A DNA stretch of 64,000 nt, taken from NCBI RefSeq assembly GCF_031085375.1, contig NZ_JAVCWF010000001.1, positions 1,240,001 through 1,304,000 of the forward strand, written 5' to 3'. Shown here piece by piece: positions 14,738 through 23,236 of this stretch. This DNA is from Lactiplantibacillus brownii (lineage in GTDB: Bacteria; Bacillota; Bacilli; Lactobacillales; Lactobacillaceae). The translations under genes were made by a program, and so were the position numbers. Position 1 is the stretch's first letter; each line of letters starts with the position of its first letter. The notes under the pieces are model-generated. The model was not told where the DNA came from, ran no database searches, and saw nothing but the letters and a program-made list of their open reading frames with translations.

Positions 14738-16042
14738 GTGTATTGGTACATCGCGGCATTCGATCATTGGTATTCGGTCATGCTGGTGTTTCTGTTACAA
14801 ATCTTAATTAATCGTGAATTACGGCAGCGGCGAGTCTACTTCACCGTTGTGATGATGGCGGTGTTTCTCACCGGATTATACATGTGGTATGACGATTATT
14901 CGGACATTGCAACCTTTATTGTTAATTTAGGATTATTGGGATTCGTCCGCAAGAAGAAATATTTCATTGTGACTAGTTTAACGGCAACCTTGTCGTACAT
15001 TCTATTCAGTTTCTTTGGTAACTTTGCGACTGAAACGATTTTTCATTTATTACGATTAGGTCTTAATCAATGGAGTGGTTGGCTATTTGAAATTGTCGGT
15101 GAAACCATTGTGACCGCCTGCATGTTGGCCGTTGCAATCAGTTTCCAGATTCTGTATAAGCGGCATGCGCGGCAGTTCAGTGATGAAGTTTTACTCAATG
15201 TCATCGTCAGTGCCTTGGCAGTCGTGGCGATTGCCTTCTTTGCGATTACGACCGCTGCCGATAATTATAATATTGGTTCAGGTTTCTTAGGAATCTTAAT
15301 GATCATTCTGGTCGCAATCTTAATGATTAATGGTGGAACTTTCATTTATCTGTTTTACAGTTATACGATGCGGGTTCAAGCGCACCGGCAAGCTTTGGAA
15401 CGGAAACAATATGATATTTATGTGGATAATTTAGAGCGTAGTTATCAAAATTTACGGAAATTTCGACATGACTATCAAAATATTTTGCTCTCATTGGGCG
15501 AATATGTCCATGCGACCGACAATGCGGATTTAAAGCACTATTTTGATGAAGTGGTCGACCAATCACAAAAAAGTTTAACGCGCGATTTTGGTCATTTTGA
15601 CAATTTGGAACGACTTAAAGTTCGGTCGTTGAAAGCCATTATTCAGAATAAATTTTCGGTGGCACGACAAGCTGGTATTCAGGTGCGTTTAGAAGCGAGT
15701 GAACCAGTGAGTCAGTTAGCCATTGATCCGGTCGTGTTAGCCCGCGTTTGTGGGATCTTATTGGATAATGCCATCGAAGCGGTGACTGGCCAAAGCGATG
15801 GTCAAATTGCAGTGGCGGTGGTCAAATATCCTAAAATGGTTGAATTAGTGTTTGCCAATTCGTTACAAACACCGATTAAGCGTTTAGACGAGCTAATGAC
15901 TGCCGGCCACACGTCTAAAGGGGCGGGGCACGGACAAGGTTTAGCAACGGTTCGTGAATTATTGGACCCGTTGGAAAATGTGACTTATGAACTTGGTGCC
16001 GGTGAACGGTTTGAATTCATTATCAGTATTGAAAGTGAGTGA
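14738..16042 (+). CDS. AgrC-like sensor histidine kinase
   Basis: About 434 residues: six to seven membrane segments in the first 220 residues, then the cytoplasmic kinase. FRHDYQN holds the phospho-accepting His (about 244), LLDNAIEA is the N box and GHGQGLATVRELL the G box of GHKL kinases. This is the HPK10/AgrC-LamC type that senses peptides. The start is uncertain: the only strong ribosome site (GGGGAGGGG, 14714-14722) is 15 bases from GTG 14738 but 6 bases from an in-frame ATC at 14729. It overlaps the regulator gene. No AgrD/AgrB-like gene was found on either side. Confidence 0.88.
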   Translation: MYWYIAAFDHWYSVMLVFLLQILINRELRQRRVYFTVVMMAVFLTGLYMWYDDYSDIATFIVNLGLLGFVRKKKYFIVTSLTATLSYILFSFFGNFATETIFHLLRLGLNQWSGWLFEIVGETIVTACMLAVAISFQILYKRHARQFSDEVLLNVIVSALAVVAIAFFAITTAADNYNIGSGFLGILMIILVAILMINGGTFIYLFYSYTMRVQAHRQALERKQYDIYVDNLERSYQNLRKFRHDYQNILLSLGEYVHATDNADLKHYFDEVVDQSQKSLTRDFGHFDNLERLKVRSLKAIIQNKFSVARQAGIQVRLEASEPVSQLAIDPVVLARVCGILLDNAIEAVTGQSDGQIAVAVVKYPKMVELVFANSLQTPIKRLDELMTAGHTSKGAGHGQGLATVRELLDPLENVTYELGAGERFEFIISIESE

Positions 16043-16815
16043 CGGGCTTGTTACAGACTTTTATCGTTGAAGATGATCCAGAACAATTAGCGACTTTGAA
16101 ACAGATCGTGACGAATCATATCATGATCAATGATTTTGATATGGCCTTAACCTTAGCTACAGGGACGGCCCAGAATTTAGTGGACCATATCAGTACGCAG
16201 CCTGACGTAGAGGGCTTATACTTCTTAGATATTGAATATCCAGGACAGGCGCTGAACGGACTAGAACTAGCCAGCAAAATTCGTGAGTTAGATGTAAACG
16301 CCAAAATTGTGTTTGTGTCGACGCATGCGGAAATGGCGTTTTTGACCTTTGAGCGGCGGATTGAACCTTTAGATTTCATCGTGAAAGACTTGGGTCAAGC
16401 GGCAGTCAAAGCTAAAGTGGAGAAAGACATTCGCATTGCCTATGAACGATACAATAAGCAGGGTGTTGCTAGTAAAGCAATGTTTTCGTATTCGAAAGGT
16501 GGGCAACTCTTTAATTTACCGTTAGCAGAAGTTTTGTTCATTGAAACTGGGACGAGTCGGAATAAACTGTTGTTGCATTTGGTCGATCGTATTGTTCAAT
16601 ATAATGGCAAAATTAGTGATGAAACGGTGGCTCATCCGGAATTATTCCGTGTGCACAAAAGTTTCTTAGTCAATCCGCAAATGCTGGTACGAGTCAATAA
16701 GCAGCAACAATTGGGCTATTTTGCCAACGGAGAAACGATTGATATCGCCATCCGTAAAATGCACGACTTGTTGGCGTTGATTAAGCAATCGCAATTGCCG
16801 GTCAAACTGAATTAG
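16039..16815 (+). CDS. AgrA-like response regulator with LytTR domain
   Basis: A 258-residue partner of the kinase. The receiver domain (about 1-125) has VEDDPEQL and FLDIEYPG with the phospho-accepting Asp at about 64; the LytTR DNA-binding domain (about 150-250) contains LFIETGTSRNKLLLH and FRVHKSFLVNP. GTG 16039 overlaps the kinase stop (GTGA), and TTG 16048 is an alternative. LytTR regulators bind direct repeats in promoters; TTAAG-type repeats occur upstream of the kinase (14618-14644), but binding is not shown. Confidence 0.9.
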   Translation: MTGLLQTFIVEDDPEQLATLKQIVTNHIMINDFDMALTLATGTAQNLVDHISTQPDVEGLYFLDIEYPGQALNGLELASKIRELDVNAKIVFVSTHAEMAFLTFERRIEPLDFIVKDLGQAAVKAKVEKDIRIAYERYNKQGVASKAMFSYSKGGQLFNLPLAEVLFIETGTSRNKLLLHLVDRIVQYNGKISDETVAHPELFRVHKSFLVNPQMLVRVNKQQQLGYFANGETIDIAIRKMHDLLALIKQSQLPVKLN

Positions 16816-16865
16816 GAACTCTTATGTAACAAAATCGTCTGTTTTAAAGGCGTTAAAGTGACGTT

Positions 16866-16898
16866 GGTGCAAGCTATTTTAGGCTTTGCACCTTTTTT
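16866..16898 (+). terminator. Rho-independent terminator
   Basis: GGTGCAAGC (16866-16874) pairs with GCTTTGCACC with one bulge, followed by six T. It ends the kinase/regulator operon. Confidence 0.82.
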
Positions 16899-16981
16899 GT
16901 TGGCTGGGATTCGGACTCGACTATGATTAATCTATCAACTTAGTCAGTCTTGGGGACTGATTGGGAGGGGAGACATTAGTT

Positions 16982-17323
16982 GTGAAGCAATTTTGGTCGC
17001 TTGCATTGATGATTCTCGCCGGATGCTTATTAATTCTAGGTTCCGAGTATAGTTTGCAGGGTGATTCTCGCCGGTATCGGCACCAGGTAACTGCTACGAT
17101 GACTTATGACGCTGCCAAAAAAACGGCGATCATTCGAGGCCGGACTAAGCATGGGGTGATCGTCACATTGCGAGCTGGAAAAACAGTTCGACAAGTTATT
17201 TCAAATAAGCAAGATGGTCGTTTTTATGTCAAAATGGTCGTGAATCGCGGCTCACAAGTTTCAGTAAGAGTCGTCGGACTTAAAACAAAAATATTAAAGG
17301 TGCCAGTAGCGTCAAAGCATTAG
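16982..17323 (+). CDS. Small exported or membrane-anchored protein
   Basis: A 113-residue protein. GTG 16982 is best placed behind GGGAGGGGAGA. A hydrophobic N-terminal segment (about 4-22, FWSLALMILAGCLLILG) could be a signal anchor or a signal peptide; a Cys sits within it but a lipobox is not convincing. The outer part (about 38-110) is beta-rich with MTYDAAKKTAIIRGRTKHG, like a single Ig-like surface domain. Function unknown. Confidence 0.65.
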   Translation: MKQFWSLALMILAGCLLILGSEYSLQGDSRRYRHQVTATMTYDAAKKTAIIRGRTKHGVIVTLRAGKTVRQVISNKQDGRFYVKMVVNRGSQVSVRVVGLKTKILKVPVASKH

Positions 17324-17333
17324 GTTAACCAAT

Positions 17334-17367
17334 GGGTCGATCCGAAGGGTTACTTTCGGGTCTTTTT
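17334..17367 (+). terminator. Probable terminator
   Basis: CCGAA and TTCGG pair around a GGGTTACT loop, followed by GTC and six T. Confidence 0.6.
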
Positions 17368-17453
17368 TGCTAAAAAAGGGTTAAGCTTGTTGAGGATTAG
17401 TAGGCGGACTGCGGTAAATAGCGTATGGTTAATTAGACTTTAAAAAAGGAGTC

Positions 17454-17834
17454 GTGAAAAAGACCATGTTAATCGTTAGTTTGATATTGATCGTTGGCTT
17501 GATTGGTACCGGAATCTTACGGTTTCGCTATCATTATCGGTTGTCGATGGGGGCGATTACCGAAACGGCTTTTGCGTGTTCGTTATTAAATATTGGGGTG
17601 TTTTTATTTTTTGTTTTGTTGGGACAACTATCCGGTCCCGTTGTTAATGGTGGCTTTTATTTACCAGTCTATCGTTTGTTACAAGGTGGCCTCATTCCGC
17701 TGATTGGCATCATCTTGTCGATTTATGGCATGCGGCGTGAAAAAGGGCTAATGAACTGGTGGTTATTGCAATTTAATTTGTTGTTTTTAATTTTTGATAT
17801 TTTATTAGTGTGGTTTGGGGGCTATGCGAGTTAA
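17454..17834 (+). CDS. Small membrane protein of unknown function
   Basis: About 126 residues with four hydrophobic segments (about 5-20, 39-57, 73-88, 102-122). The GTG at 17454 is only two bases after GGAG, and ATG 17466 is fourteen bases after it, so the start is not settled. Its 3' end touches the convergent gene at 17831. No family was recognised. Confidence 0.55.
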   Translation: MKKTMLIVSLILIVGLIGTGILRFRYHYRLSMGAITETAFACSLLNIGVFLFFVLLGQLSGPVVNGGFYLPVYRLLQGGLIPLIGIILSIYGMRREKGLMNWWLLQFNLLFLIFDILLVWFGGYAS

Positions 17835-18313
17835 GCACGCTTCAAAGTTTGCTTGATGACATTGTAGCATTCACGGCCGTTGGCGACTGGCGTTTGGTCA
17901 ACCGTGACGGTGGTGGCTTGATCACGATCAAAGAGTGCGGCAGTTTTAAGGTCGGTTGCCACAATTTTTACACTGAGCGTCACGGCATGGTGATTGGCTA
18001 ACTGAATCGCGAGCCGGACTTCATCACCCGTGATTGGCTGGGCAGTGACGGCCGTTCCAAGAATCAAGCTCAGGGCAGTTTCTAAATCCGCGGCGTCACC
18101 AGCAGTGAATTGGCGTTTATGACCAGTCCGGACGTCAGTAATGAGGTAATTGATCGTATTGACCGCATTTACATAGGCTTCCCCATTTTGATGTTGTGGT
18201 GCCGTGCCACGGCTAATTTGGGATAAAGGCCGACGATGGATAATAATCAGTCTGATCAGGAAAAACATGACAATAATGACAATGATACTTGTAAAACGGC
18301 TGAATAATGACAT
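17831..18313 (-). CDS. Membrane-anchored protein of unknown function
   Basis: A 160-residue protein with an N-terminal membrane anchor (about 10-28, IIVIIVMFFLIRLIII) and a soluble domain rich in Thr/Val with repeated short strands. ATG 18313 is preferred; a GTG at 18352 would add 13 residues but lacks a ribosome site, while AAGGAG lies about 15 bases before the ATG. Convergent with the preceding gene. No family was recognised. Confidence 0.6.
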   Translation of the reverse strand: MSLFSRFTSIIVIIVMFFLIRLIIIHRRPLSQISRGTAPQHQNGEAYVNAVNTINYLITDVRTGHKRQFTAGDAADLETALSLILGTAVTAQPITGDEVRLAIQLANHHAVTLSVKIVATDLKTAALFDRDQATTVTVDQTPVANGRECYNVIKQTLKRA

Positions 18314-18551
18314 AGGACTGCAACACACTCCTTCATGTAAACTGACAAACACAGTTAATTGATTAACTAAAGCGTTTATTAAGATTAACGGTATCTATCC
18401 TACCATTATTTTCATGAAATGGGGCTATAGATGTGTAACCTTTTGAATTATTTTAGTCCTAGCAATCAAAAACTTGATATCACAAAATAAATATCATGTA
18501 CTTTGTAAATTTTAAAAATAAATTATCATTTTTATACCTTTATTGATAATC

Positions 18552-18578
18552 TTCACACTTTCTTCACAATTATATAAT
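18552..18578 (+). promoter_or_regulatory. Candidate promoter of the small RNA
   Basis: TATAAT at 18573-18578 with TTCACA at 18552-18557 (15-base spacing, shorter than ideal). Transcription would start near 18585, just before the hairpins. Confidence 0.45.
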
Positions 18579-18584
18579 AGTATA

Positions 18585-18719
18585 TACATGTACCTAATAA
18601 TTATACACTTGTTCATTTTACTCCCCCAAAGTGGATGAACGAGTAAGTACAATCCCCCATATTGTACTTAAACCTAACTCTTTGGCCCTACTGCTACATG
18701 CGGTAGAGTCATTTTTTTA
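18585..18719 (+). ncRNA. Candidate small RNA with two C-rich loops and a terminator
   Basis: In a 534-base gap without ORFs, three hairpins follow one another. The first has a 10-pair stem, 18607-18616 with 18635-18644 (one G-U), and CTCCCCC in its loop. The second has a perfect 10-pair stem, 18644-18653 with 18661-18670, and loop CCCCCAT. The third, 18684-18694 with 18700-18710, is followed by ATTTTTTTAT. Unpaired C-runs in loops are typical of Firmicutes small RNAs that pair with ribosome binding sites. Start is inferred from the promoter. No known RNA family was matched from memory. Confidence 0.6.
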
Positions 18720-18847
18720 TCTAGACGGACCCCAAACGGGCCCCAAAAAATTTGTGGTAGAAAATTTTGCCACCTCAATTTTACGTATGCGAAACTGTGT
18801 AACTTATTAATTGCTGCGGTAAAATTAATTAGAAGAGGTGAGGCGTA

Positions 18848-19543
18848 ATGCAAGTGATCGATCGTGGTCTAAGTTGGGTTTGGCGTGTCTGCCTATTAAT
18901 TGGGTTAATCGTTGGAATTATTATCCCACCGATGTTATTAAGGTTAGTGAACGAACTAGACGATAAAGGCGGCCCAATTGGCTGGCAAATCGCCCTAGTC
19001 ATCGCTTATTTTGCAATTTTTATTTTAGTCATCATTGCCGCGAGTGCGGCTTATCGACACTATACAGGTGAGGTCCAGTTAAAGCGATTACGACATCAAG
19101 ACTTTGCCTATGTTCTGGGCGGTTATTTAGCAATCATCTTATGTGAAGGTATTTTCCAAATAATTAACCAATTGCTCTATCAACAAAATCAAACGCAGAA
19201 TAATGCGGCAATTAAAAGTTTAATGAGTGGTAGCCCAGTTGCGATGTGGATGATGGCTATTAGTGCGGTTTTTTTGACGCCAATCGTCGAGGAGTTGGTT
19301 TTTCGCGGCGTGCTCACAAATCTCTTTTTTAAACAAGAATGGTTAAAAATAGGCCTGAGCGGCTTGGTTTTTGGTAGCCTACATAGTAGTTCAACCGTTC
19401 CAAGCTTTTTGATTTATGTCACTATGGGGCTTATTTTAGCGCTGGTTTATCGTTTATCTGGAAAAATTCAGGATTCGATTATTTTACATTTCTTAATCAA
19501 TGCTGGGGCGATGAGTATTATGATTATTGGCCTGCTAAATTAA
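18848..19543 (+). CDS. CPBP family intramembrane metalloprotease
   Basis: A 231-residue membrane protein behind GAGGTGAGG. The family motifs are all present: EELVFRG (motif 1, about 150), FGSLHSS (motif 2, about 182) and HFLINAG near the end (motif 3), placed in membrane helices. CPBP proteases include CAAX-processing enzymes and bacteriocin self-immunity proteins such as PlnI. Its substrate here is unknown and no bacteriocin gene is adjacent. Confidence 0.92.
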   Translation: MQVIDRGLSWVWRVCLLIGLIVGIIIPPMLLRLVNELDDKGGPIGWQIALVIAYFAIFILVIIAASAAYRHYTGEVQLKRLRHQDFAYVLGGYLAIILCEGIFQIINQLLYQQNQTQNNAAIKSLMSGSPVAMWMMAISAVFLTPIVEELVFRGVLTNLFFKQEWLKIGLSGLVFGSLHSSSTVPSFLIYVTMGLILALVYRLSGKIQDSIILHFLINAGAMSIMIIGLLN

Positions 19544-19582
19544 AAAAACACTCGCAAGTCCAAAAAACTTGCGGGTGTTTTT
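19542..19582. terminator. Bidirectional terminator
   Basis: ACACTCGCAAGT (19548-19559) pairs with ACTTGCGGGTGT (19567-19578), with an A-run before and a T-run after. It serves the convergent CPBP and MarR-type genes. Confidence 0.88.
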
Positions 19583-19584
19583 AG

Positions 19585-20061
19585 TTAAATCTCAGTTCCA
19601 GTATATTTAATCTTTTTAGGATCAGCTTGCTTGATACGATCAGCGGCGAAATTAACGGTCTCACGCGTGGCGGCATATGTTTTGTCATCCATACCCAACA
19701 GGTCCATACAAGAATTAACATGATCAAAAATCGATGATTTGGCGTCGATTGCCTTTTGTGAAAGTGAAATGTTCACTTGGCGTTCGTCATCTTCATCACG
19801 ATTACGTTCGACCCAACCTTGAGTTTGCATGCGCTTAAGCAACGGCGTTAAAGTACCACTATCCAAATTAACGTGTGATCCAAGCTCACGCACAGTCATC
19901 GGACTATTCTCCCAAAGTGCTAAGAGGGTGATGTACTGCGGATAGGTAAGCTTGAATGGCGCTAAAGCATCTGCATAAAAATGATTGAATCGCTTGTTTG
20001 CGGTATATAGGGCAAAACAAAGTTGATCGTCCAGCAAAATATTCTTGGTTGGAGTTGCCAT
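19585..20061 (-). CDS. OhrR-type MarR regulator with redox Cys
   Basis: A 158-residue MarR-family repressor. DDQLCFALY places a Cys at residue 15, the peroxide-sensing position of OhrR, and the wing region has LDSGTLTPLLKRMQTQGW and RNRDEDDERQ. OhrR releases DNA when this Cys is oxidised by organic peroxides. No ohrA-like gene is adjacent, so its targets lie elsewhere. An AT-rich imperfect dyad upstream of the start (about 20090-20125, with TTGTACGCAATTAATT) could be its operator, by inference. Confidence 0.86.
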   Translation of the reverse strand: MATPTKNILLDDQLCFALYTANKRFNHFYADALAPFKLTYPQYITLLALWENSPMTVRELGSHVNLDSGTLTPLLKRMQTQGWVERNRDEDDERQVNISLSQKAIDAKSSIFDHVNSCMDLLGMDDKTYAATRETVNFAADRIKQADPKKIKYTGTEI

Positions 20062-20185
20062 TAAACCAGCCTCCTTTTTATTATTCTAGTATATTGTACG
20101 CAATTAATTAGGTATTTGCAATATTTATTACTGTTAATAATGAAATAAGTAAAATAATAAATTGGGAGACTCGGCTTTTAAGCAA

Positions 20186-20692
20186 TTAGCTAGCCTGCAA
20201 AAATTGTTTACCAACTGAACTGTTCAAAAATAATTTTGCTAAAGCGGTTTGATTGATGACTAGTTGCTGACTATCATCGAAGACATATAGCGGCACTTGA
20301 ATCGGTAGGGACTCAGCCACACGATGCTCAACTGGCACCGCCCAAGCAGCCTTAGTTGTTTTAGACTGCTTTTTCGTGGTTGGTTGGACCTTGAGACTTG
20401 CGACGAGTTGGAATTGACCATTGTGCTTGGCAGAACTAGCATGATGGACGTGCACCCCGTGTAAGCGCTGATTGAGACGCAAGCCATGTCCCTTAGTCGT
20501 TAAGCGTAGTTGTTGTTTGAGCTTTAAAGGATAATCGTGTTGATTATCAATATTTTTGAGACGAATCTTAAACTTGCCAAGTGGGATCTCACGATGGTCA
20601 TGTTCGACCGTCAATTCATGCTGATCCAACTTAGGACTGTGTTTAATTGGTTCAAAAGTGTATTGTTGTAAAAATTTAGTTACAGAATCCAA
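20186..20692 (-). CDS. Conserved protein of unknown function
   Basis: A 168-residue soluble protein rich in His, Gln and Lys, with no membrane segment. Start ATG 20692 is preceded by GGGAGTGA. Short beta-type stretches (HREIPLGKFKIRLKNI, LRLTTKGHGLRLNQRLHG) suggest a beta-sandwich. No family was recognised. Confidence 0.65.
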   Translation of the reverse strand: MDSVTKFLQQYTFEPIKHSPKLDQHELTVEHDHREIPLGKFKIRLKNIDNQHDYPLKLKQQLRLTTKGHGLRLNQRLHGVHVHHASSAKHNGQFQLVASLKVQPTTKKQSKTTKAAWAVPVEHRVAESLPIQVPLYVFDDSQQLVINQTALAKLFLNSSVGKQFLQAS

Positions 20693-20809
20693 AATATCAC
20701 TCCCTACCTTTAACCTAGTCGTCTGAGAATGAATGTCAATTAATTTGCTGGAAGATTGCGGTCAGTTGATTTTTCAAGTAGAATTGGAGGCAACAGGAGG
20801 GGACACAAA

Positions 20810-21088
20810 ATGTTTTTAACTACGGGTGATTTACAACGATCACATATGATTAAATCAGTTGTTTCGGCAACTGAACATTTGATGTTCGAATCAGATGGCA
20901 TTGATCAATTTGAGCGGTTTGATGGGCTAATTGATAAAGTAAAACAAGATCTCATGGCTAAAGCCGAAGCACAGGATGGCGATGGCCTAATTTATGTGAA
21001 TTTCAATACTGAAATTGCACAAATGAGTGTGGCACCACGTTTTCTGGTGGTCACTGGGTATGGCACCGTCGTGAAACTAGCGGAATAA
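20810..21088 (+). CDS. YbjQ-like small protein
   Basis: A 92-residue protein; ATG 20810 is chosen because AGGAGGGG lies just upstream and the earlier ORF part (from 20756) lacks a ribosome site. The pattern FLTTGDL at the start, LMAKAEAQDGDGLIYVNFNTE in the middle and LVVTGYGTVVKL at the end resembles the YbjQ/DUF74 fold (usual end TAYGTAVKV). Members are small pentameric proteins of unknown role. The resemblance is partial. Confidence 0.6.
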   Translation: MFLTTGDLQRSHMIKSVVSATEHLMFESDGIDQFERFDGLIDKVKQDLMAKAEAQDGDGLIYVNFNTEIAQMSVAPRFLVVTGYGTVVKLAE

Positions 21089-21093
21089 TGGCA

Positions 21094-21129
21094 GAAAAAA
21101 AACAACCAATTCTAATTGAATTGGTTGTT
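21094..21129. terminator. Hairpin terminator, best on the minus strand
   Basis: AACAACCAATTC (21101-21112) pairs with GAATTGGTTGTT (21118-21129). The A-run at 21095-21102 gives a T-run on the minus strand, facing the integrase remnant. Confidence 0.75.
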
Positions 21130-21140
21130 AGTATTGAATT

Positions 21141-21159
21141 GATGCCCCAGGCAGGATTC
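21141..21159 (-). repeat. 19-base copy of the tRNA-Leu 3' end (attachment-site remnant)
   Basis: Read on the minus strand this is GAATCCTGCCTGGGGCATC, identical to 24836-24854 at the 3' end of tRNA-Leu(CAG). It lies 43 bases downstream of the end of the integrase remnant, as expected for an attachment core next to int. The two copies are in inverted orientation. Confidence 0.8.
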
Positions 21160-21202
21160 ACGCTTGCTGATATGACTGGCTTTATGAGTAAAGCGTGCAA
21201 AA

Positions 21203-21803
21203 TTATTCGGCAATTCTTTTAACTGATTTAGGGGTAGTAATGTCATCTAAATATTGTTCGATTTTGTTGTCAATTTTAACTTTGTATTCTTCAATCAAAT
21301 ATGAATATACCTATGCAGTTGTTGCTAAATCAGAATGACCAAGACACTTAGATATTGCATATAGATCAGCACCGCAATAGAGCAGGTAAACTACGTGAGT
21401 ATGCCGTAATGAATGAAAGTGAAAGCCAACACGTTTAATTTCAAGGACTTTTAGTGATTCTCGTAAGGTCTGGTTAACTGCTGCGGATGTTGGTACGGTT
21501 TCATATTGATTATTGATTAGTGAATATTAAATTTGCACGTTTATGTTGCTTTATTTCGATAAACATGTCAGTTAATTCTTGATTGATGCGAATAATTCGG
21601 TTTGAAGCTTCGTTTTTAGTTGGGATTAATTCTTGAGTACTTTCATTAAGTGCATGTCTACGGTGATGGTTTTAAATATAACTTTCCACTGTAGTCCTTG
21701 AATTTCACCTAAACACATACCAGTATAAATAGTAGTTAAAATCGTTTGATGCGAAGTAAAATTCTTATTAATGTGATTAAAAGAATAGTCTGCCCAATCT
21801 ATT
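21203..21803 (-). pseudogene. Tyrosine integrase remnant
   Basis: On the minus strand the C-terminal catalytic part of a phage-type tyrosine recombinase can be read across several frames: TGMCLGEIQGLQWK (around the first catalytic Arg), then SLRHTHVVYLL with the R-H box, GHSDLATTA, an in-frame TAG (21311-21313), VYSYLIEEYK and an end at RIAE. Several frameshifts and stops separate these pieces, and the N-terminal half is missing upstream. The gene is inactive. With the adjacent 19-base tRNA copy it marks a decayed integrative element. Confidence 0.85.
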
Positions 21804-21823
21804 CATGAAACCCAAAAAACAGG

Positions 21824-21880
21824 AAAAAAAGCAATCACGATCAAATTTTATCCACAATTATAATTTGATCGTGATTTTTG
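21824..21880. terminator. Strong inverted repeat, likely bidirectional terminator
   Basis: AATCACGATCAAATT (21833-21847) and its exact complement at 21862-21876 form a 15-pair stem with a 14-base loop, with A/T runs on both flanks. It lies between the integrase and transposase remnants. Confidence 0.7.
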
Positions 21881-21894
21881 ATTTACAACCAGTA

Positions 21895-22950
21895 TATTTG
21901 ATAAAATATCGGCTGATCGAAACGCTGTGTTGCATAAATTACTTAGATTGACCTCTTGGTTGAACAGATTTTGAAAAAAGCGAGACTATCGATGTTGTAT
22001 TCAATGTAAGACTTGCCAAAAAAAAGTCGATCAAAAACATTTGCACTACTCAATTGAATCCACGTTTGGAGCATGTGACACAATTCTAGCAGGGATATGT
22101 AATAACCTGAACCGTAAAGTCATGACGTATGCATGGCTTTAGTTGTCGATAATGCAGCTGATTTCATGGCTTGAATAAGATTATAGGCAACGCCGCTAAT
22201 CAACATATGAAAAGTATTGATTAGATAACTATTGGTAATGAACCAGCAATGGTTCTAAAAACTCACGGACACCATGTGAAGTATATTGATTACCAGGACG
22301 CTGTTTAACATTTAGTAAAACACCACTAACCGCGTCAAAAGCCAAAAGCGGGTGATAACCCTCCGTTTGATAATGGGCATTATAGGCGGCATTTTCTTGC
22401 TTACCGAATGTATCGGCATGTGTTGAATCAATGTCAATGATGAGTTCTTGCTGATTACGGTCTAATAAGTTGAAATCACCAAGTTGACGAATAATGGCTT
22501 CGAATTCTTGAATGTTGGTTTCAGTTAAACGTGAGAAAAAGCGTGAAATGGTCGGTTGTGATACTGCTTTACTTTGACCCAGTAATAGTTGATAAAGGCG
22601 GTCATATTGTAGTCGGTTAGCGGCGGCATCGTGTTTATAGCCTGCAATGATCTGAAAAATATGTTGTGTGAAAATTTTGACTGAAGTATGTTTTGGTGAT
22701 CGACGACGGTCTTTGATATGCAATAGTTGTTGAATAATGTTGTCGAAATTAATTTGATTCATGAATTCTTTGATTAGCACCAAGCCGGCATCTCCAGTAA
22801 GGTCACCACCATTATTAGTTATTTTAAGACCAGTTTTGTTAAATAGCATAGATTCATGTAAAGTTGTCATTGGAAACTCCTCTTTTATCGTTGGTTATGG
22901 TGACTTCACGATATCATAGTGGAGTTTCTTTTTGCACCCAATTGGTGCAA
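21895..22950 (-). mobile_element. Degenerate IS1380-type insertion sequence
   Basis: The span holds the truncated transposase ORF (22229-22870) and, to its left on the minus strand, frame-shifted pieces of its C-terminal part (HMLISGVAYNLIQAMKSAAL, then AMHTS and a stop). The middle of the gene is deleted. Ends are approximate because terminal repeats were not identified; the palindrome TTGCACC-CAATT-GGTGCAA at 22932-22950 and the hairpin at 22951-23010 mark the promoter side. Confidence 0.7.
22229..22870 (-). pseudogene. IS1380-family transposase, N-terminal half
   Basis: 213 residues remain of a transposase usually about 430 long. The N-terminus (FNKTGLKITNNGGDLTGDAGLVLIKEF) and QPTISRFFSRLT are typical of IS1380-type DDE transposases. 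LIIDIDSTHADTFG holds the first catalytic Asp and AFDAVSGVLL lies in the conserved core; the ORF stops before the later catalytic residues because of a deletion. A normal ribosome site (GAGGAG) precedes ATG 22870. Not expected to transpose. Confidence 0.85.
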
Positions 22951-23010
22951 ACGAAAATCAGCCAAGTGCCTTATCGTCTAACGACTCAAAGGTACTTGGC
23001 TGATTTTCGT
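22951..23010. repeat. 20-base inverted repeat with 20-base loop
   Basis: ACGAAAATCAGCCAAGTGCC (22951-22970) pairs with 22991-23010 with a single mismatch. It directly adjoins the promoter side of the IS remnant. It may be an IS-linked structure, a terminator or the operator of a lost gene. Confidence 0.8.
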
Positions 23011-23236
23011 GAATATATTGGGTTACATTATATCTGAAAAGAGTATTGACGGTACAATAGGCTGATAAAGTTCGATTACTGTTCTTCAAATTGGCTCTCG
23101 CTTAACGGTGATATTTTTTGGAGCTTTTAGGAGAGCAAGGTAATACTGCATGTTTAAAAATTTGAAACAACGTAATCGCATAATACAGTACGGTTTGATA
23201 TAGTTGACTTAAACAAATTAAAGATGTGGTGAGAAT

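Noticed and set aside
14607..14807. 66-codon ORF before the kinase as an autoinducer peptide gene
   Set aside because: It has no ribosome site, overlaps the kinase start region and shows no AgrD-like features.
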